A DNA stretch of 23,088 nucleotides from an uncultured Desulfovibrio sp. (GCA_900547595.1 URHE01000027.1:1-23088), one strand, 5' to 3'. Shown: positions 15,585 to 23,033, counted from the stretch's first letter. The notes: generated by a model not told the origin, from the sequence alone. A program made the numbers and translations.

Positions 15585-15749
15585 AGCGTTGTCGCAATGA
15601 AATTGCGGAACGCTCCGGCGGCTGCGAGAGCAGACGCCCGCGCCGTAATAAGGCGGAAAACCACGCTTTTCCGCCGCTTGTCCCGCCTGCGGGGAAATGG
15701 AGGCGGCGAAATCTGATGAAAATATCTGTAAGACAGATATTTTCATCAG
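15583..15749. repeat. Composite palindromic repeat element at the cas8c stop (copy 1)
   Basis: The core 15583-15637 is 52/55 identical to 23034-23088, in the same orientation. It begins with a near-perfect palindrome (GAGCGTT, CGCAAT, GAA loop, ATTGCG, AACGCTC; 15584-15615). Three more hairpins follow: GGCGGAAAA/TTTTCCGCC (15652-15675), CCGCCT/AGGCGG (15683-15706), and a perfect 17-bp stem with a three-base loop (15713-15749). Whether copy 2 also carries these later hairpins is hidden by the window edge. No transposase, target duplication or typical terminator T run is seen. It resembles a dispersed, non-coding REP/MITE-like element. Confidence 0.75.
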
Positions 15750-16405
15750 CAAAATGCTCAAGCGACCGCCACCACGATGCCGCGCTGGAGCGGAGCCTGC
15801 CCGGCGCGAGCCTCCTGCTCGAAGGCTGCGCCCTGGTGGACGCCAGCGTGGCAGCGGCTGTGGAGGCGGCGGCGCGGAACGGGCGCAGCCTGGCCTGCGG
15901 CCCCGGCTGCGATGTCTGCTGCCGGCAGCCCATCCCGGTCACACCGCTGGAATTCCTGCTCATGCGCGTCTGGCTGCGTTTCCGCGCCGACGGAGACAGC
16001 CGCGCCCGCCTTGAGGCGCGCCACCTGACCTGGCTTCGGGACGAGCCGTCTCCGTTACGGAGACCGTGCCCCTTTCTGCTGGAGGGCGGCTGCACCGTAT
16101 ATCCCGTGCGGCCGCTTGCCTGCCGGCGCTATCTCGTGCTTGACCGCCGCTGCGCGCCCGGGGAGGACTGTTCCGCCAGCCGCCCGGAGGATCTGCTCGT
16201 GCCCGCGCGGCATGCCCTGCATGCGGCGCTGGCGCTCACCTTCCCGTGGTATGCCACCCGCTGGCGGAGCCTGCGGCTCCCGCAGCCGCCCGGGGCCGCG
16301 CCGGAAAGCGGGGCCGCGCAGGCGTGGCTGCGCGCCGTGACCGTGCCTGTCCAGAACCTTTTCTGGAGCCGACCCCTTCAGCCCGAAAACAGGGAGAACG
16401 CATGA
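15716..16405 (+). CDS. YkgJ-family cysteine-cluster protein
   Basis: A 229-residue protein with the CxxxCxxCC cluster (C61, C65, C68, C69) and later cysteines C118, C126, C136, C146 and C152 in CPFLLEGGCTVYPVRPLACRRY, the pattern of the YkgJ family, thought to bind zinc or an iron-sulfur centre. Its role is unknown. The ATG at 15716 is the only convincing start, but it and the first residues (MKISVRQIF) lie inside the perfect 17-bp hairpin of the repeat element, with GGAGG 12 bases upstream. The original 5' end may have been replaced by the element. Its stop overlaps the next gene as ATGA. The family is confident; the start is not. Confidence 0.8.
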   Translation: MKISVRQIFSSAKCSSDRHHDAALERSLPGASLLLEGCALVDASVAAAVEAAARNGRSLACGPGCDVCCRQPIPVTPLEFLLMRVWLRFRADGDSRARLEARHLTWLRDEPSPLRRPCPFLLEGGCTVYPVRPLACRRYLVLDRRCAPGEDCSASRPEDLLVPARHALHAALALTFPWYATRWRSLRLPQPPGAAPESGAAQAWLRAVTVPVQNLFWSRPLQPENRENA

Positions 16406-16977
16406 TCACCATCGTGTATGGCCATCCGTATGACAGGAGTTTCAACGCCGCCATCAGGCAAACCGTCATCGACACCCTGCGCGGGGAAAACGCCGCCTAC
16501 ACTCTCATCGACCTGTATGCGGACGGCTTTGACCCCGCCGTCCGCGCGCCGGAACTGGCCCTGTATTCACAGGGCCGCACCTGCGATGCCCTGGCGCAAC
16601 GGTATATGGAGATTCTGGGCAGGACGGACCGGATCATCTATGTCTATCCCGTGTGGTGGGGGACGGAACCCGCCATTGTCAAGGGCTTTCACGACAAGGT
16701 CCTGCTGAAAGACTTCTCCTGGGTCTATTCGCCGGAGGGGTGCCTCCTGCCGAAACTGCGCATCGGCCACACGACCCTCTTCACCACGTCCGAGGCGCCG
16801 ACGGAATGTTTCTCGGCCTATTTCGCCGACTACCTGCCCGCGCACGTTTTCGCCGCCGTGGGCATGGGCAACGCCGCATGGCACAATTTCGGGGGAATAA
16901 CGCAGTCGACCCCCGAGGAACGCGCCGCCTTTCTGCAGCTCGTGGCCGGAGAAACGCTGCGGACATGCCGGGCCTGA
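16402..16977 (+). CDS. NAD(P)H dehydrogenase (quinone)-like flavodoxin-fold protein
   Basis: A 191-residue protein of the flavodoxin_2 family (KefF, MdaB, YwrO and relatives), which bind FMN or FAD and reduce quinones with NAD(P)H. It begins MITIVYGHPYDRSFNAAI, the usual first strand and flavin phosphate loop. It then has IIYVYPVWWGTEPAIVKGFHDKVLLKDFSW and LPKLRIGHTTLFTTSEAP, standard for the fold. The ATG at 16402 overlaps the preceding gene and follows AGGGAG. The substrate is not predictable. A bidirectional hairpin terminator follows the stop. Confidence 0.85.
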   Translation: MITIVYGHPYDRSFNAAIRQTVIDTLRGENAAYTLIDLYADGFDPAVRAPELALYSQGRTCDALAQRYMEILGRTDRIIYVYPVWWGTEPAIVKGFHDKVLLKDFSWVYSPEGCLLPKLRIGHTTLFTTSEAPTECFSAYFADYLPAHVFAAVGMGNAAWHNFGGITQSTPEERAAFLQLVAGETLRTCRA

Positions 16978-16993
16978 GCCCGGTCCGCGGCCA

Positions 16994-17033
16994 ACAAAAA
17001 GGGGTCAGGTGGAAACTTCCGCCTGACCCTTTG
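16994..17033. terminator. Bidirectional terminator between the flavodoxin-like gene and the tRNA-Gly genes
   Basis: GGGTCAGGTGGAA (17002-17014) pairs with TTCCGCCTGACCC (17017-17029 region) to give about 12 bp with one wobble. On the minus strand the stem is followed by CTTTTTGTT, a good terminator for the tRNA transcript. On the plus strand it is followed only by CTTTG. Confidence 0.7.
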
Positions 17034-17040
17034 AACTCTC

Positions 17041-17115
17041 TGGAGCGGGAAACGGGATTTGAACCCGCGACCTTCAGCTTGGGAAGCTGACACTCTACCG
17101 CTGAGTTATTCCCGC
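17041..17115 (-). tRNA. tRNA-Gly (anticodon CCC)
   Basis: The acceptor stem GCGGGAA (5' end at 17115) pairs with TTCCCGC, and the CCA end is encoded (17043-17041). The D-arm has CTCAGCGGTAGAG, the anticodon arm is TCAGC-TTCCCAA-GCTGA with CCC at the anticodon position, and the T-arm is CGGGTTCAAATCCCG. It reads GGG codons. It lies 11 bases after the other tRNA-Gly on the same transcript. Confidence 0.95.
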
Positions 17116-17126
17116 AAAAAGACTGG

Positions 17127-17201
<75 letters not shown>

Positions 17202-17213
17202 TCGAAGAAGGCC

Positions 17214-17242
17214 AAGCTACGCTTTCCCTCCGAAGCTGTCAA
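17214..17242 (-). promoter_or_regulatory. Promoter of the tRNA-Gly pair
   Basis: A perfect TTGACA (17242-17237), a 17-base spacer and TAGCTT (17219-17214) on the minus strand place the transcription start about six bases before the first tRNA. The spacing and position are what a stable-RNA promoter should show. The remainder of the gap to 17576 holds no gene; its only structure is the stem-loop at 17533-17565. Confidence 0.6.
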
Positions 17243-17532
17243 GCGCTGCGCAGCATTTCCCGGCAATACCGCAAGGAAACCCCGCCCTTCCGGCAGACAT
17301 TCATTGCGGAGACCGCACCGGGACCGATGCCGCGCCGCCACCCGGCGGGATTACGGAAGCGCCGCTCCCGCCACGGGACATGACAGCCCTGGCGAACGTT
17401 GCGGTGTCCGCTTTTGCGGGCAGGCGCCCGCGCCGGCTGAGCGTCCAGACCGTGTTCCGGACGCGAAATGCGGTAGCCGTCAGCGGCTCCGCCCGTTGGC
17501 GCAGTCGTTGGCGAGCCTTGCGGATCGCGACA

Positions 17533-17565
17533 GAGGAAACTCTCTGTCGTGCAGACAGTTTCCTC
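17533..17565. repeat. 14-bp stem-loop resembling the last hairpin of the 15583 element
   Basis: GAGGAAACTCTCTG and CAGACAGTTTCCTC pair with one mismatch around a five-base loop. It sits just behind the stop of the 101-residue gene and is followed by GGCAAAAGGC. The hairpin at 15713-15749 has the same GA(T/G)GAAA...CTGT...ACAG...TTTC(A/C)TC(A/G)GCAAAA layout, so both may belong to one family. It may also act as a 3'-end structure for the gene above, though no T run follows. Confidence 0.5.
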
Positions 17566-17576
17566 GGCAAAAGGCC

Positions 17577-17882
17577 CTAGTCGTCCAGCAGGCCGAGCAG
17601 GCGGGCAACGCGCTGTTCATTGAGGCCGGAATGCGCCTGCACCAGCTCTTCGCTCTGGAGCACGGCTTCCTCTTCCACCCGGGCAAGCGTCATGCGCACT
17701 TCCTCATTATCGGGATAATGCGGCGTGACGGGCAGCTCCTCCACGGTGTCCAGCACGGGCGCGGCAGAGGTGGCGGCATCCGCGGCGCGATTCCCGGCCG
17801 GAAGCATGGCGTTGACACGCTCCTGAAAGGTGGGGAAAAAAACGCCGAGATCGTGATTGCGGCTGCGGAATTGCACTTCCAT
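17577..17882 (-). CDS. Hypothetical protein, 101 residues
   Basis: I do not recognise this protein. It begins MEVQFRSRNHDLGVFFPTFQERVNAML, has an Ala-rich middle, then LPVTPHYPDNEEVRMTLARVEEEAVLQ and ends QRVARLLGLLDD. No signal peptide or membrane segment is apparent, and the C-terminal half is acidic and probably helical. A good ribosome binding site (AAGGAG) precedes the ATG at 17882, which supports a real gene. It is separated from the TPR gene by 216 bases without a clear terminator. Confidence 0.65.
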   Translation of the reverse strand: MEVQFRSRNHDLGVFFPTFQERVNAMLPAGNRAADAATSAAPVLDTVEELPVTPHYPDNEEVRMTLARVEEEAVLQSEELVQAHSGLNEQRVARLLGLLDD

Positions 17883-18098
17883 GACAGGCTCCTTGCGTCG
17901 AAAAGGCGGGACGGCAGAAATGTCCGCCCGCTGTCAGTCCGCCGTCAATCTAGCAAGAAACGTGCCTGCAAAATATCCCCACGCTCCGTGCCCGGAAACG
18001 CGCAACACCGGGCCGAACGTCCGGCGCGTCCGGTCCCGGTGCTGCTCCGCAACGAGTGCCGCCTGCCCAGCCGAAGCGGAGCATGCGGTCTGCATCGG

Positions 18099-18725
18099 CT
18101 ATCCGCGCGCGGCCGCCAGTTCCTCCAGAAAGCCCGCGGGAACCTCGAAGCCGAGTTCCAGGGCCTTGTCGGCGGCTTCGCCCGCCTCGGCGGCGCGCCC
18201 CTGCTCAAAGAGCGTCAGGGCGAGATTGTTCCACGCGGGGGCAAAGCCCGGTTCCCTGGCAAGAATCTCCCGGCAGAGCTGTTCCGCCGTGTCGAGCTCG
18301 CGCTTCATGAAGTGGGCCGTCGCCAGGGCATTTTTGGCCTGAAGAAAATCCGGATCCCATTTCAATGCCTTGCTGAGCGCCTCGATGGCCTTGTCCGGTT
18401 CGCCGCGCTGGAGGTGGACAAAGGCGATATTGCTCTGGGGAATGGGAAATTTGGCCCGCGAATTGGCGGCCTCCTCGTTGTAGCGCAGGCAGCCCTCAAG
18501 GTCGCCCCGCTCGAGGCAGATGCCGCCCAGCTGGACATACGCCTCGGCCAGATGGGGGGAATTGCGCAGCGCCGCGAGGAACGCCTCCTCCGCGGCCACG
18601 AAGTCGCGCTTGCTCAAAAGGGCCAGCCCCAGATTGTAATAGTGGTTGGCGCACTTTTCATTGACCGCGATCTCGGCCTTGAGGTCCGCGATATATTCGT
18701 CAATATCGTCGTAGCGTTCTTTCAT
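18099..18725 (-). CDS. TPR-repeat protein
   Basis: A 208-residue soluble protein made almost entirely of about five tetratricopeptide repeats (roughly residues 26-59, 60-93, 94-127, 128-161 and 162-195), each with the A/G-rich helix pattern (NHYYNLGLALLSKRDF, EAYVQLGGICLERGDL, AWNNLALTLFEQGRAAEA). Such proteins are protein-binding scaffolds; the partner is unknown. Its ATG overlaps the stop of the 140-residue gene (ATGA), so the two are coupled and may act together. Confidence 0.88.
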   Translation of the reverse strand: MKERYDDIDEYIADLKAEIAVNEKCANHYYNLGLALLSKRDFVAAEEAFLAALRNSPHLAEAYVQLGGICLERGDLEGCLRYNEEAANSRAKFPIPQSNIAFVHLQRGEPDKAIEALSKALKWDPDFLQAKNALATAHFMKRELDTAEQLCREILAREPGFAPAWNNLALTLFEQGRAAEAGEAADKALELGFEVPAGFLEELAAARG

Positions 18726-19144
18726 GACAGGTGTCCCTCCCGTTTCAGGAGCTCATGATACCAGAGGCAGAAATCGAAAATGCCCTGATATTTTTCGTCC
18801 TTGTTGATGATGCCCAGGGCGCATTGGGCCACGCCCGCGCGGTAGGACCGGTCGCGCGAGGCCGCGCCGGCGGCGCGCGAAAAGGCGTCGATCAGTTCCT
18901 GGGCCGTGCGCTGGCTTCTGTCCGTGCGGATGTCCAGAGGATCATTGGGTTTCTGGAACGGGTCCCAGAGGTCATAGCCCAGACGGTCCACGAATTTGCG
19001 GCGCCGCGGATGCATCTTTTCATAGATTTCCCGCTTGAGGCGCGCCTCTTCGGCGCTCAGCTCGCGCGGGACCTCCTCCGCGAAAAGGCGCGCGGCCATG
19101 GCGCCGGGCGCGGATGCCGGAATGCGGGAATCAGCGTCGCTCAT
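18722..19144 (-). CDS. Hypothetical protein, 140 residues
   Basis: No family is recognised. After a low-complexity N-terminus it reads PRELSAEEARLKREIYEKMHPRRRKFVDRLGYDLWDPFQKPNDPLDIRTDRSQRTAQEL and ends FDFCLWYHELLKREGHLS. The central block looks strongly constrained. It is soluble, with no signal peptide. It starts three bases after the stop of the second cysteine-cluster gene and overlaps the TPR gene, so the three form a tight operon, suggesting a shared but unknown task. Confidence 0.8.
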   Translation of the reverse strand: MSDADSRIPASAPGAMAARLFAEEVPRELSAEEARLKREIYEKMHPRRRKFVDRLGYDLWDPFQKPNDPLDIRTDRSQRTAQELIDAFSRAAGAASRDRSYRAGVAQCALGIINKDEKYQGIFDFCLWYHELLKREGHLS

Positions 19145-19147
19145 GGC

Positions 19148-19816
19148 TCACTCTTCCGGCCTGGCGGGGCCGATGCCGAGATAGTCCTCGTCGTAGCGCG
19201 TGAGCAGCGCCATGGACAGCGGCACATAGACCTCGGCAAGCTCCGAAAAGCGGGATTCCACGGTCTCGGCGATCTCGCGGCTGAGGGCGTCCAGCCGCGC
19301 CTGGAACCTGTCAAGCTGCACCGTAGGATAGGACTGCCCCTTGTCAAAGCGGGAAAACCCGCAGACATGGGCCTGGCCGCCGATGGCCGTGGGGATGCCG
19401 TAAAGGCGGCAGGTGATGGGCCGCGCGGCGTAGAGCAGGCAGCGGCCGTCCGGGCCAAGCAGCGGGCACGGCTCACGCAGGGCGGCGGCTCTGGCCATGA
19501 TGGCCTCCGGGCTTTCGCCATCCTTTTCCGCGCGGAACATCTCCCGCTTGAGCCGGGTGAGGGCGCGGTCGATCTGCGAAGCGCGCGTCAATATCTCCGA
19601 GCGCTCGCGCCCATGCCCGAAGGCCGCGTTGAACGCGGCATTGACGGCCATTGCCTCTGCCAGGGAAAGATCAAAGAGCGCATGACAGCAATCGCTGCAA
19701 CCTTCGCGGCAGGTCACGCACTCCGGATATTGCGCGGCAACGCGGGCAAAGACGGCGTCCGCCTCGTCCCGCAGGACGGCATAGCGGGCGAATATGGGGC
19801 TGAGGTCTGGGATCAT
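19148..19816 (-). CDS. YkgJ-family cysteine-cluster protein (second copy)
   Basis: A 222-residue protein with C33, C36, C40, C43 and C44 (ECVTCREGCSDCC) and further cysteines C117, C126, C136 and C152 in CPLLGPDGRCLLYAARPITCRLYG, the YkgJ-family arrangement for zinc or iron-sulfur binding. It is clearly related in layout to the protein at 15716 but not a recent duplicate. The ATG at 19816 has AGGAAA upstream; the longer open frame to 20011 lacks family features. It is the first gene of the three-gene operon with the 140-residue and TPR proteins. Confidence 0.87.
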   Translation of the reverse strand: MIPDLSPIFARYAVLRDEADAVFARVAAQYPECVTCREGCSDCCHALFDLSLAEAMAVNAAFNAAFGHGRERSEILTRASQIDRALTRLKREMFRAEKDGESPEAIMARAAALREPCPLLGPDGRCLLYAARPITCRLYGIPTAIGGQAHVCGFSRFDKGQSYPTVQLDRFQARLDALSREIAETVESRFSELAEVYVPLSMALLTRYDEDYLGIGPARPEE

Positions 19817-19974
19817 GGGATTTCCTGCCGATGCTCCTGGCCGGAATGTGGATGCGGGACAGCGCGCTTCCTTCCCCGCCACGGGGCGGGGAGCGGAAAC
19901 GGCAAGCGCCACCGGGCATGCGGTCCGGCGGCGCTCCAGAATGGATCTCCGCGGGGGTTCCCCGCAGGGACGGA

Positions 19975-20163
19975 CTACTGCTCTTCCACGGTGATGGCGT
20001 TGCTCTCGCACACCTCGACACAGGATTCACAGCCGAGGCATTCGTCGGCGTTGACAGGCTCGGACTTGCCGTCCTTCAGCTGATAGACTTCCACGGGGCA
20101 GACATCCACGCATTCGCCACAGCCCACGCACTTGTCGGTATCGACGGTCACATTGTAGCCCAT
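19975..20163 (-). CDS. 2[4Fe-4S] ferredoxin
   Basis: A 62-residue low-potential electron carrier. It has two complete CxxCxxCxxxC clusters: C12, C15, C18 with C22 and C42, C45, C48 with C52. The cysteine four residues after each CxxCxxC is followed by P in the first (CP) and by E in the second (CE). The acidic composition fits a soluble ferredoxin. The start at 20163 has a strong GGAGG. It has its own promoter, so is probably monocistronic. The redox partner is not shown by context. Confidence 0.95.
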   Translation of the reverse strand: MGYNVTVDTDKCVGCGECVDVCPVEVYQLKDGKSEPVNADECLGCESCVEVCESNAITVEEQ

Positions 20164-20219
20164 TGTTTCCTCCAGAAATTTGATGTTCCGCTTTTGCGGA
20201 GCTTCTCCTCCGCCAGCAA

Positions 20220-20248
20220 GGCATAGCTTTCCGGGAAGAGCCTGTCAA
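20220..20248 (-). promoter_or_regulatory. Candidate promoter of the ferredoxin gene
   Basis: A perfect TTGACA (20248-20243), a 17-base spacer and TATGCC (20225-20220) lie on the minus strand. Transcription would start near 20213, about 50 bases before the ATG. A small hairpin (TCCGC-AAAA-GCGGA) lies in the leader. Confidence 0.55.
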
Positions 20249-20286
20249 GTAGCCGGGACATTTCTTCCGGCTTCCCGTCGCCCGGC

Positions 20287-21654
20287 TCAGGGCACGATCC
20301 GCGCCTGATAGACGCGGCCGTCCCTCACGATCTGCAGGACGGCCTCCGGCGCCAGGCGCTCGCGCCGGAACACTTCCAGCAGCTCCTTCAGGGAACGCAC
20401 GCGCCGCCCCGCCGCGCCGGCCACGCCGTCCCCGGGCCGCAGAAAGGGCGCGGGGCCGTCGGGCCGCACCGTGGCCACCACAAGGCCGCCCTTGCCTTCC
20501 CTGACGTCAAAGCCCCAGCGGCGTTCCAGAAGGCGGCGCGCGGCGGCGTCATCCAGCGGCGCGGGCGTCAGGTCGAGCGTGCGCGCGGTTTCGGCGCGGC
20601 GCAGGGCAACGCGCACCCGCTCCCCGGATGTCTGGTTGCGCAGGGCATTGACAAGGTCGCGCCCGTCGCGGAGCGCCATGCCGTTCAGGCGCACAAGGAC
20701 ATCCCCGGGCTCGATGCCCGCGTCTGCCGCCGGCGTGCCCGGCACCACCTCGCGGACAAGCACGCCCGCCGCTTCCAGCCCCAGGGCCTGCGCCGTGCGG
20801 CCGTCCACATCCTGCCCGAGCAGGCCGAGCCAGAGCGGCGCCGCGCGGCTCCCGGCCATGATGTCATCCAGCACACGGCGCGCCTTGCCCGCGGGAATGG
20901 CGAAGCCGATGCCCTCGCCCCGCGCGTCCAGCACGGTATTGATGCCGATGAGGCGCCCGTCCAGGTCCAGAAGCGGGCCGCCGCTGTTGCCGGGGTTGAT
21001 GGCCGCGTCCGTCTGGATGAGGTCCGTGAGCATGCCCCCCTCGTTGCGGATGGAACGCCCCAGGGCGGAAATGACGCCCGTCGTCACCGTATGCGTGAAG
21101 CCGAAGGGATTGCCGATGGCGATCACCGTCTCGCCGGGCATGAGGTCGCCCGCATCGGCGAGCCGCGCCGAGGGCAGGCCCGAGGCGCCCCGTATCTCCA
21201 GCACGGCCAGGTCAAAATCCGGCTCCGCGCCCAGGATGCGCGCGGGAAACTCGCGTCCGTCCTGAAGGTGGACCATGATCTCGTCACCGCCGGCCACCAC
21301 ATGGGCATTGGTGAGCACGAGCCCCCGGCCACCGTCCACGATGACCCCGCTGCCGAGGCTCACGCGCTTCTGGCGGGCGCCGCCCTCCAGCCGGTCGGGC
21401 AGCGGGCCGAAAAACCGTTCCAGCGGCGAAAGGCGCCCGCGCTCCGCAAAGCGGGCGCTGGTGATATTGACCACCGCGGGCGCGGCGGCGCGCACGGCGC
21501 GCACCACGGGCGTGAGGCGCGCGCTGTCCGGGGGCACGGCGCGGGCCGCGCCGCCAGGGCAGAAAAGTCCCGCCCAGACGGTGAAAAGGACAGCGGCAAG
21601 AACGCCGCAACCGTGCAGCCCGTCACGCGCGGCATGCCGGAAGAAAGGGGCCAT
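20287..21654 (-). CDS. HtrA/DegP-like serine protease with PDZ domain
   Basis: A periplasmic quality-control protease of family S1C, 455 residues. A hydrophobic segment (about 15-38, signal peptide or anchor) is followed by the trypsin-like domain with H118 (TNAHVV), D148 (DFDLAVLEI) and S224 (GNSGGPL). A first PDZ domain follows at about 265-355 (GVLVREVVPGTPAADAGIEPGDVLVRLNG), and a more degenerate PDZ-like region lies at about 385-455. All triad residues are present. Its start overlaps the nrnA stop (TGATG), so translation is coupled. Which of DegP, DegQ or DegS it corresponds to cannot be decided. Confidence 0.92.
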   Translation of the reverse strand: MAPFFRHAARDGLHGCGVLAAVLFTVWAGLFCPGGAARAVPPDSARLTPVVRAVRAAAPAVVNITSARFAERGRLSPLERFFGPLPDRLEGGARQKRVSLGSGVIVDGGRGLVLTNAHVVAGGDEIMVHLQDGREFPARILGAEPDFDLAVLEIRGASGLPSARLADAGDLMPGETVIAIGNPFGFTHTVTTGVISALGRSIRNEGGMLTDLIQTDAAINPGNSGGPLLDLDGRLIGINTVLDARGEGIGFAIPAGKARRVLDDIMAGSRAAPLWLGLLGQDVDGRTAQALGLEAAGVLVREVVPGTPAADAGIEPGDVLVRLNGMALRDGRDLVNALRNQTSGERVRVALRRAETARTLDLTPAPLDDAAARRLLERRWGFDVREGKGGLVVATVRPDGPAPFLRPGDGVAGAAGRRVRSLKELLEVFRRERLAPEAVLQIVRDGRVYQARIVP

Positions 21655-22676
21655 CAGCGCGCCTCCGCGTCACGGGCGGCCAGCGCCGCGCCCACGGTTT
21701 CCAGCAGGACGGCCTCGGCCGCGGCCATGGGCAGGTCAATGGAGCCGCCCGCGGCATTGCGGTGGCCGCCGCCGCCAAGGGCCATGGCCATGGCGCGCAC
21801 ATCCACGCCGCCGCGCGAGCGCAGGCTGAACTTGCAGGATCCCGGCCCTTCCTCGCGCAGCAGGGCCGCCACCCGGACGCCCCGGATGCGGCGAAACCAG
21901 TCCACCATGCCTTCCATCTCCTCGCGGGAGGCATGGCATTCCTGCAAATCTTCCTGAAAGACCGGGCACATGGCCACGCGCTCATCGCAGGCCAGGCGCA
22001 CGCGCCCCAGCAGCCGGCTCCAGAGGCGCAGGCGGCCCATGCGCCAACCGCTGTCCAGCCGCTCGCGCAGATCCGAGATGCGGCAGCCGCCCCGCGCCAG
22101 CAGGGCGCAAAGCTCAAAAACATCGGCATCCGTATTGCCGTGGCAGAAACCGCCGGTGTCGGTGATCAGCCCGAGGGCCACGGAATCGGCCAGAGGGCCC
22201 GTGAGCGGCTGCTCCAGGGCGAGCGCCAGGCAAAGCATCAGCTCGGCGGTGGCGGCGGCCCCGGGGTCCACCCAGTTGGCGATGCTGCCCATGCCCGGGC
22301 CGCCGAGGTGATGGTCGATATTGACGCTGGGAACGTCCCCCGCGCGCGGCGCCAGTTCCGCCCCCAGACGGTGGGCTTCGTCACAGTCGAGGAACAGGGC
22401 GCTCTCCGGCGTGAAGGGCAGCTGCGCGAGACTGGTGTGGACCTTGCCCGGCAACGGCAGAAAGGCCAGCGTATCCGGCAGGCCCGTGGGGCTGTACAGC
22501 GCGAATTCCCGGCCCAGGGCCCCGAGCAGGTACCCGGCGGCGGCCATGGAGCCCAGGGCGTCGCCATCCAGATTGACGTGCGCCGCGATGAGCACACGGT
22601 CCATACCGCGCACGGCCCCGGCCACGCGCAGGGCATCGCCGCGCCATTTTTCGGGCACGGCGTCAATCAGCGGCAT
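21654..22676 (-). CDS. nrnA: DHH-family phosphoesterase (NrnA-like oligoribonuclease / pAp phosphatase)
   Basis: This enzyme should degrade nanoRNA to mononucleotides and/or hydrolyse 3'-phosphoadenosine 5'-phosphate (pAp). In a sulfate reducer the second activity may matter less, since sulfate is reduced through APS. The 340 residues have the manganese-binding motif HVNLDGDALGS (H33, D37, D39), LDCDEAH (97-102), the DHH motif (121-123) and the DHHA1 glycine motif GGGGHRNAAGG near residue 305. The ATG at 22676 lies 14 bases inside ylxP. The htrA-like gene follows by overlap. Confidence 0.9.
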   Translation of the reverse strand: MPLIDAVPEKWRGDALRVAGAVRGMDRVLIAAHVNLDGDALGSMAAAGYLLGALGREFALYSPTGLPDTLAFLPLPGKVHTSLAQLPFTPESALFLDCDEAHRLGAELAPRAGDVPSVNIDHHLGGPGMGSIANWVDPGAAATAELMLCLALALEQPLTGPLADSVALGLITDTGGFCHGNTDADVFELCALLARGGCRISDLRERLDSGWRMGRLRLWSRLLGRVRLACDERVAMCPVFQEDLQECHASREEMEGMVDWFRRIRGVRVAALLREEGPGSCKFSLRSRGGVDVRAMAMALGGGGHRNAAGGSIDLPMAAAEAVLLETVGAALAARDAEAR

Positions 22677-22959
22677 AAATCTCCACCTCGCTGTCGATCA
22701 TTTCTTCGGGAGAGACGGCCTCAAGCATGAGGCAGCACTTGTCCATGCGCGAACGCAGATGGCGTTCGCTGTTGGAAACGGACACGACCGCCAGCCGGAG
22801 GCGGGTGAGGCTGTCCTCGGTGCCCGCCTCGGCAATGGCCACGTTGAACGTGTTGCGCGCCTTCTGCTTCAGGCTGTTGGCCACGCGTCGCTTGGCCTTG
22901 AGATTGTCGTTGCCGTCCAGGCTGAATTCAACGGTCAGCACCGCCAGGAACATGGGCAT
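22663..22959 (-). CDS. ylxP: YlxP (DUF503) protein
   Basis: A 98-residue protein of the DUF503/YlxP family, usually encoded beside infB and rbfA and thought to help ribosome maturation. The sequence MPMFLAVLTVEFSLDGNDNLKAKRR followed by NVAIAEAGTEDSLTRLRLAVVSVSN is typical. I chose the ATG at 22959 because the family starts here; 22953 is also possible. The upstream in-frame extension to 23034 is made of a hairpin and repeat sequence. It overlaps nrnA, and rbfA is absent between them. Confidence 0.9.
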   Translation of the reverse strand: MPMFLAVLTVEFSLDGNDNLKAKRRVANSLKQKARNTFNVAIAEAGTEDSLTRLRLAVVSVSNSERHLRSRMDKCCLMLEAVSPEEMIDSEVEIYAAD

Positions 22960-22980
22960 GAGGGGTTCCCGTCGCACGCG

Positions 22981-23007
22981 CCGGAGGCAGCGGATCGCTG
23001 CCTCCGG
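22981..23007. other. Perfect 12-bp hairpin in the ylxP leader
   Basis: CCGGAGGCAGCG and CGCTGCCTCCGG pair perfectly around a GAT loop, 21 bases upstream of the ylxP ATG. No T run follows on either strand. It could be a terminator stump of an upstream gene, an mRNA-stability element or part of the repeat beside it. Confidence 0.5.
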
Positions 23008-23033
23008 TGAAAGGTCGGCCCCGGTCCGGGGCA

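Noticed and set aside
15583..15761. Minus-strand coding frame through the repeat element
   Set aside because: The frame is built of the hairpins and antisense to the cas8c end; no family features.
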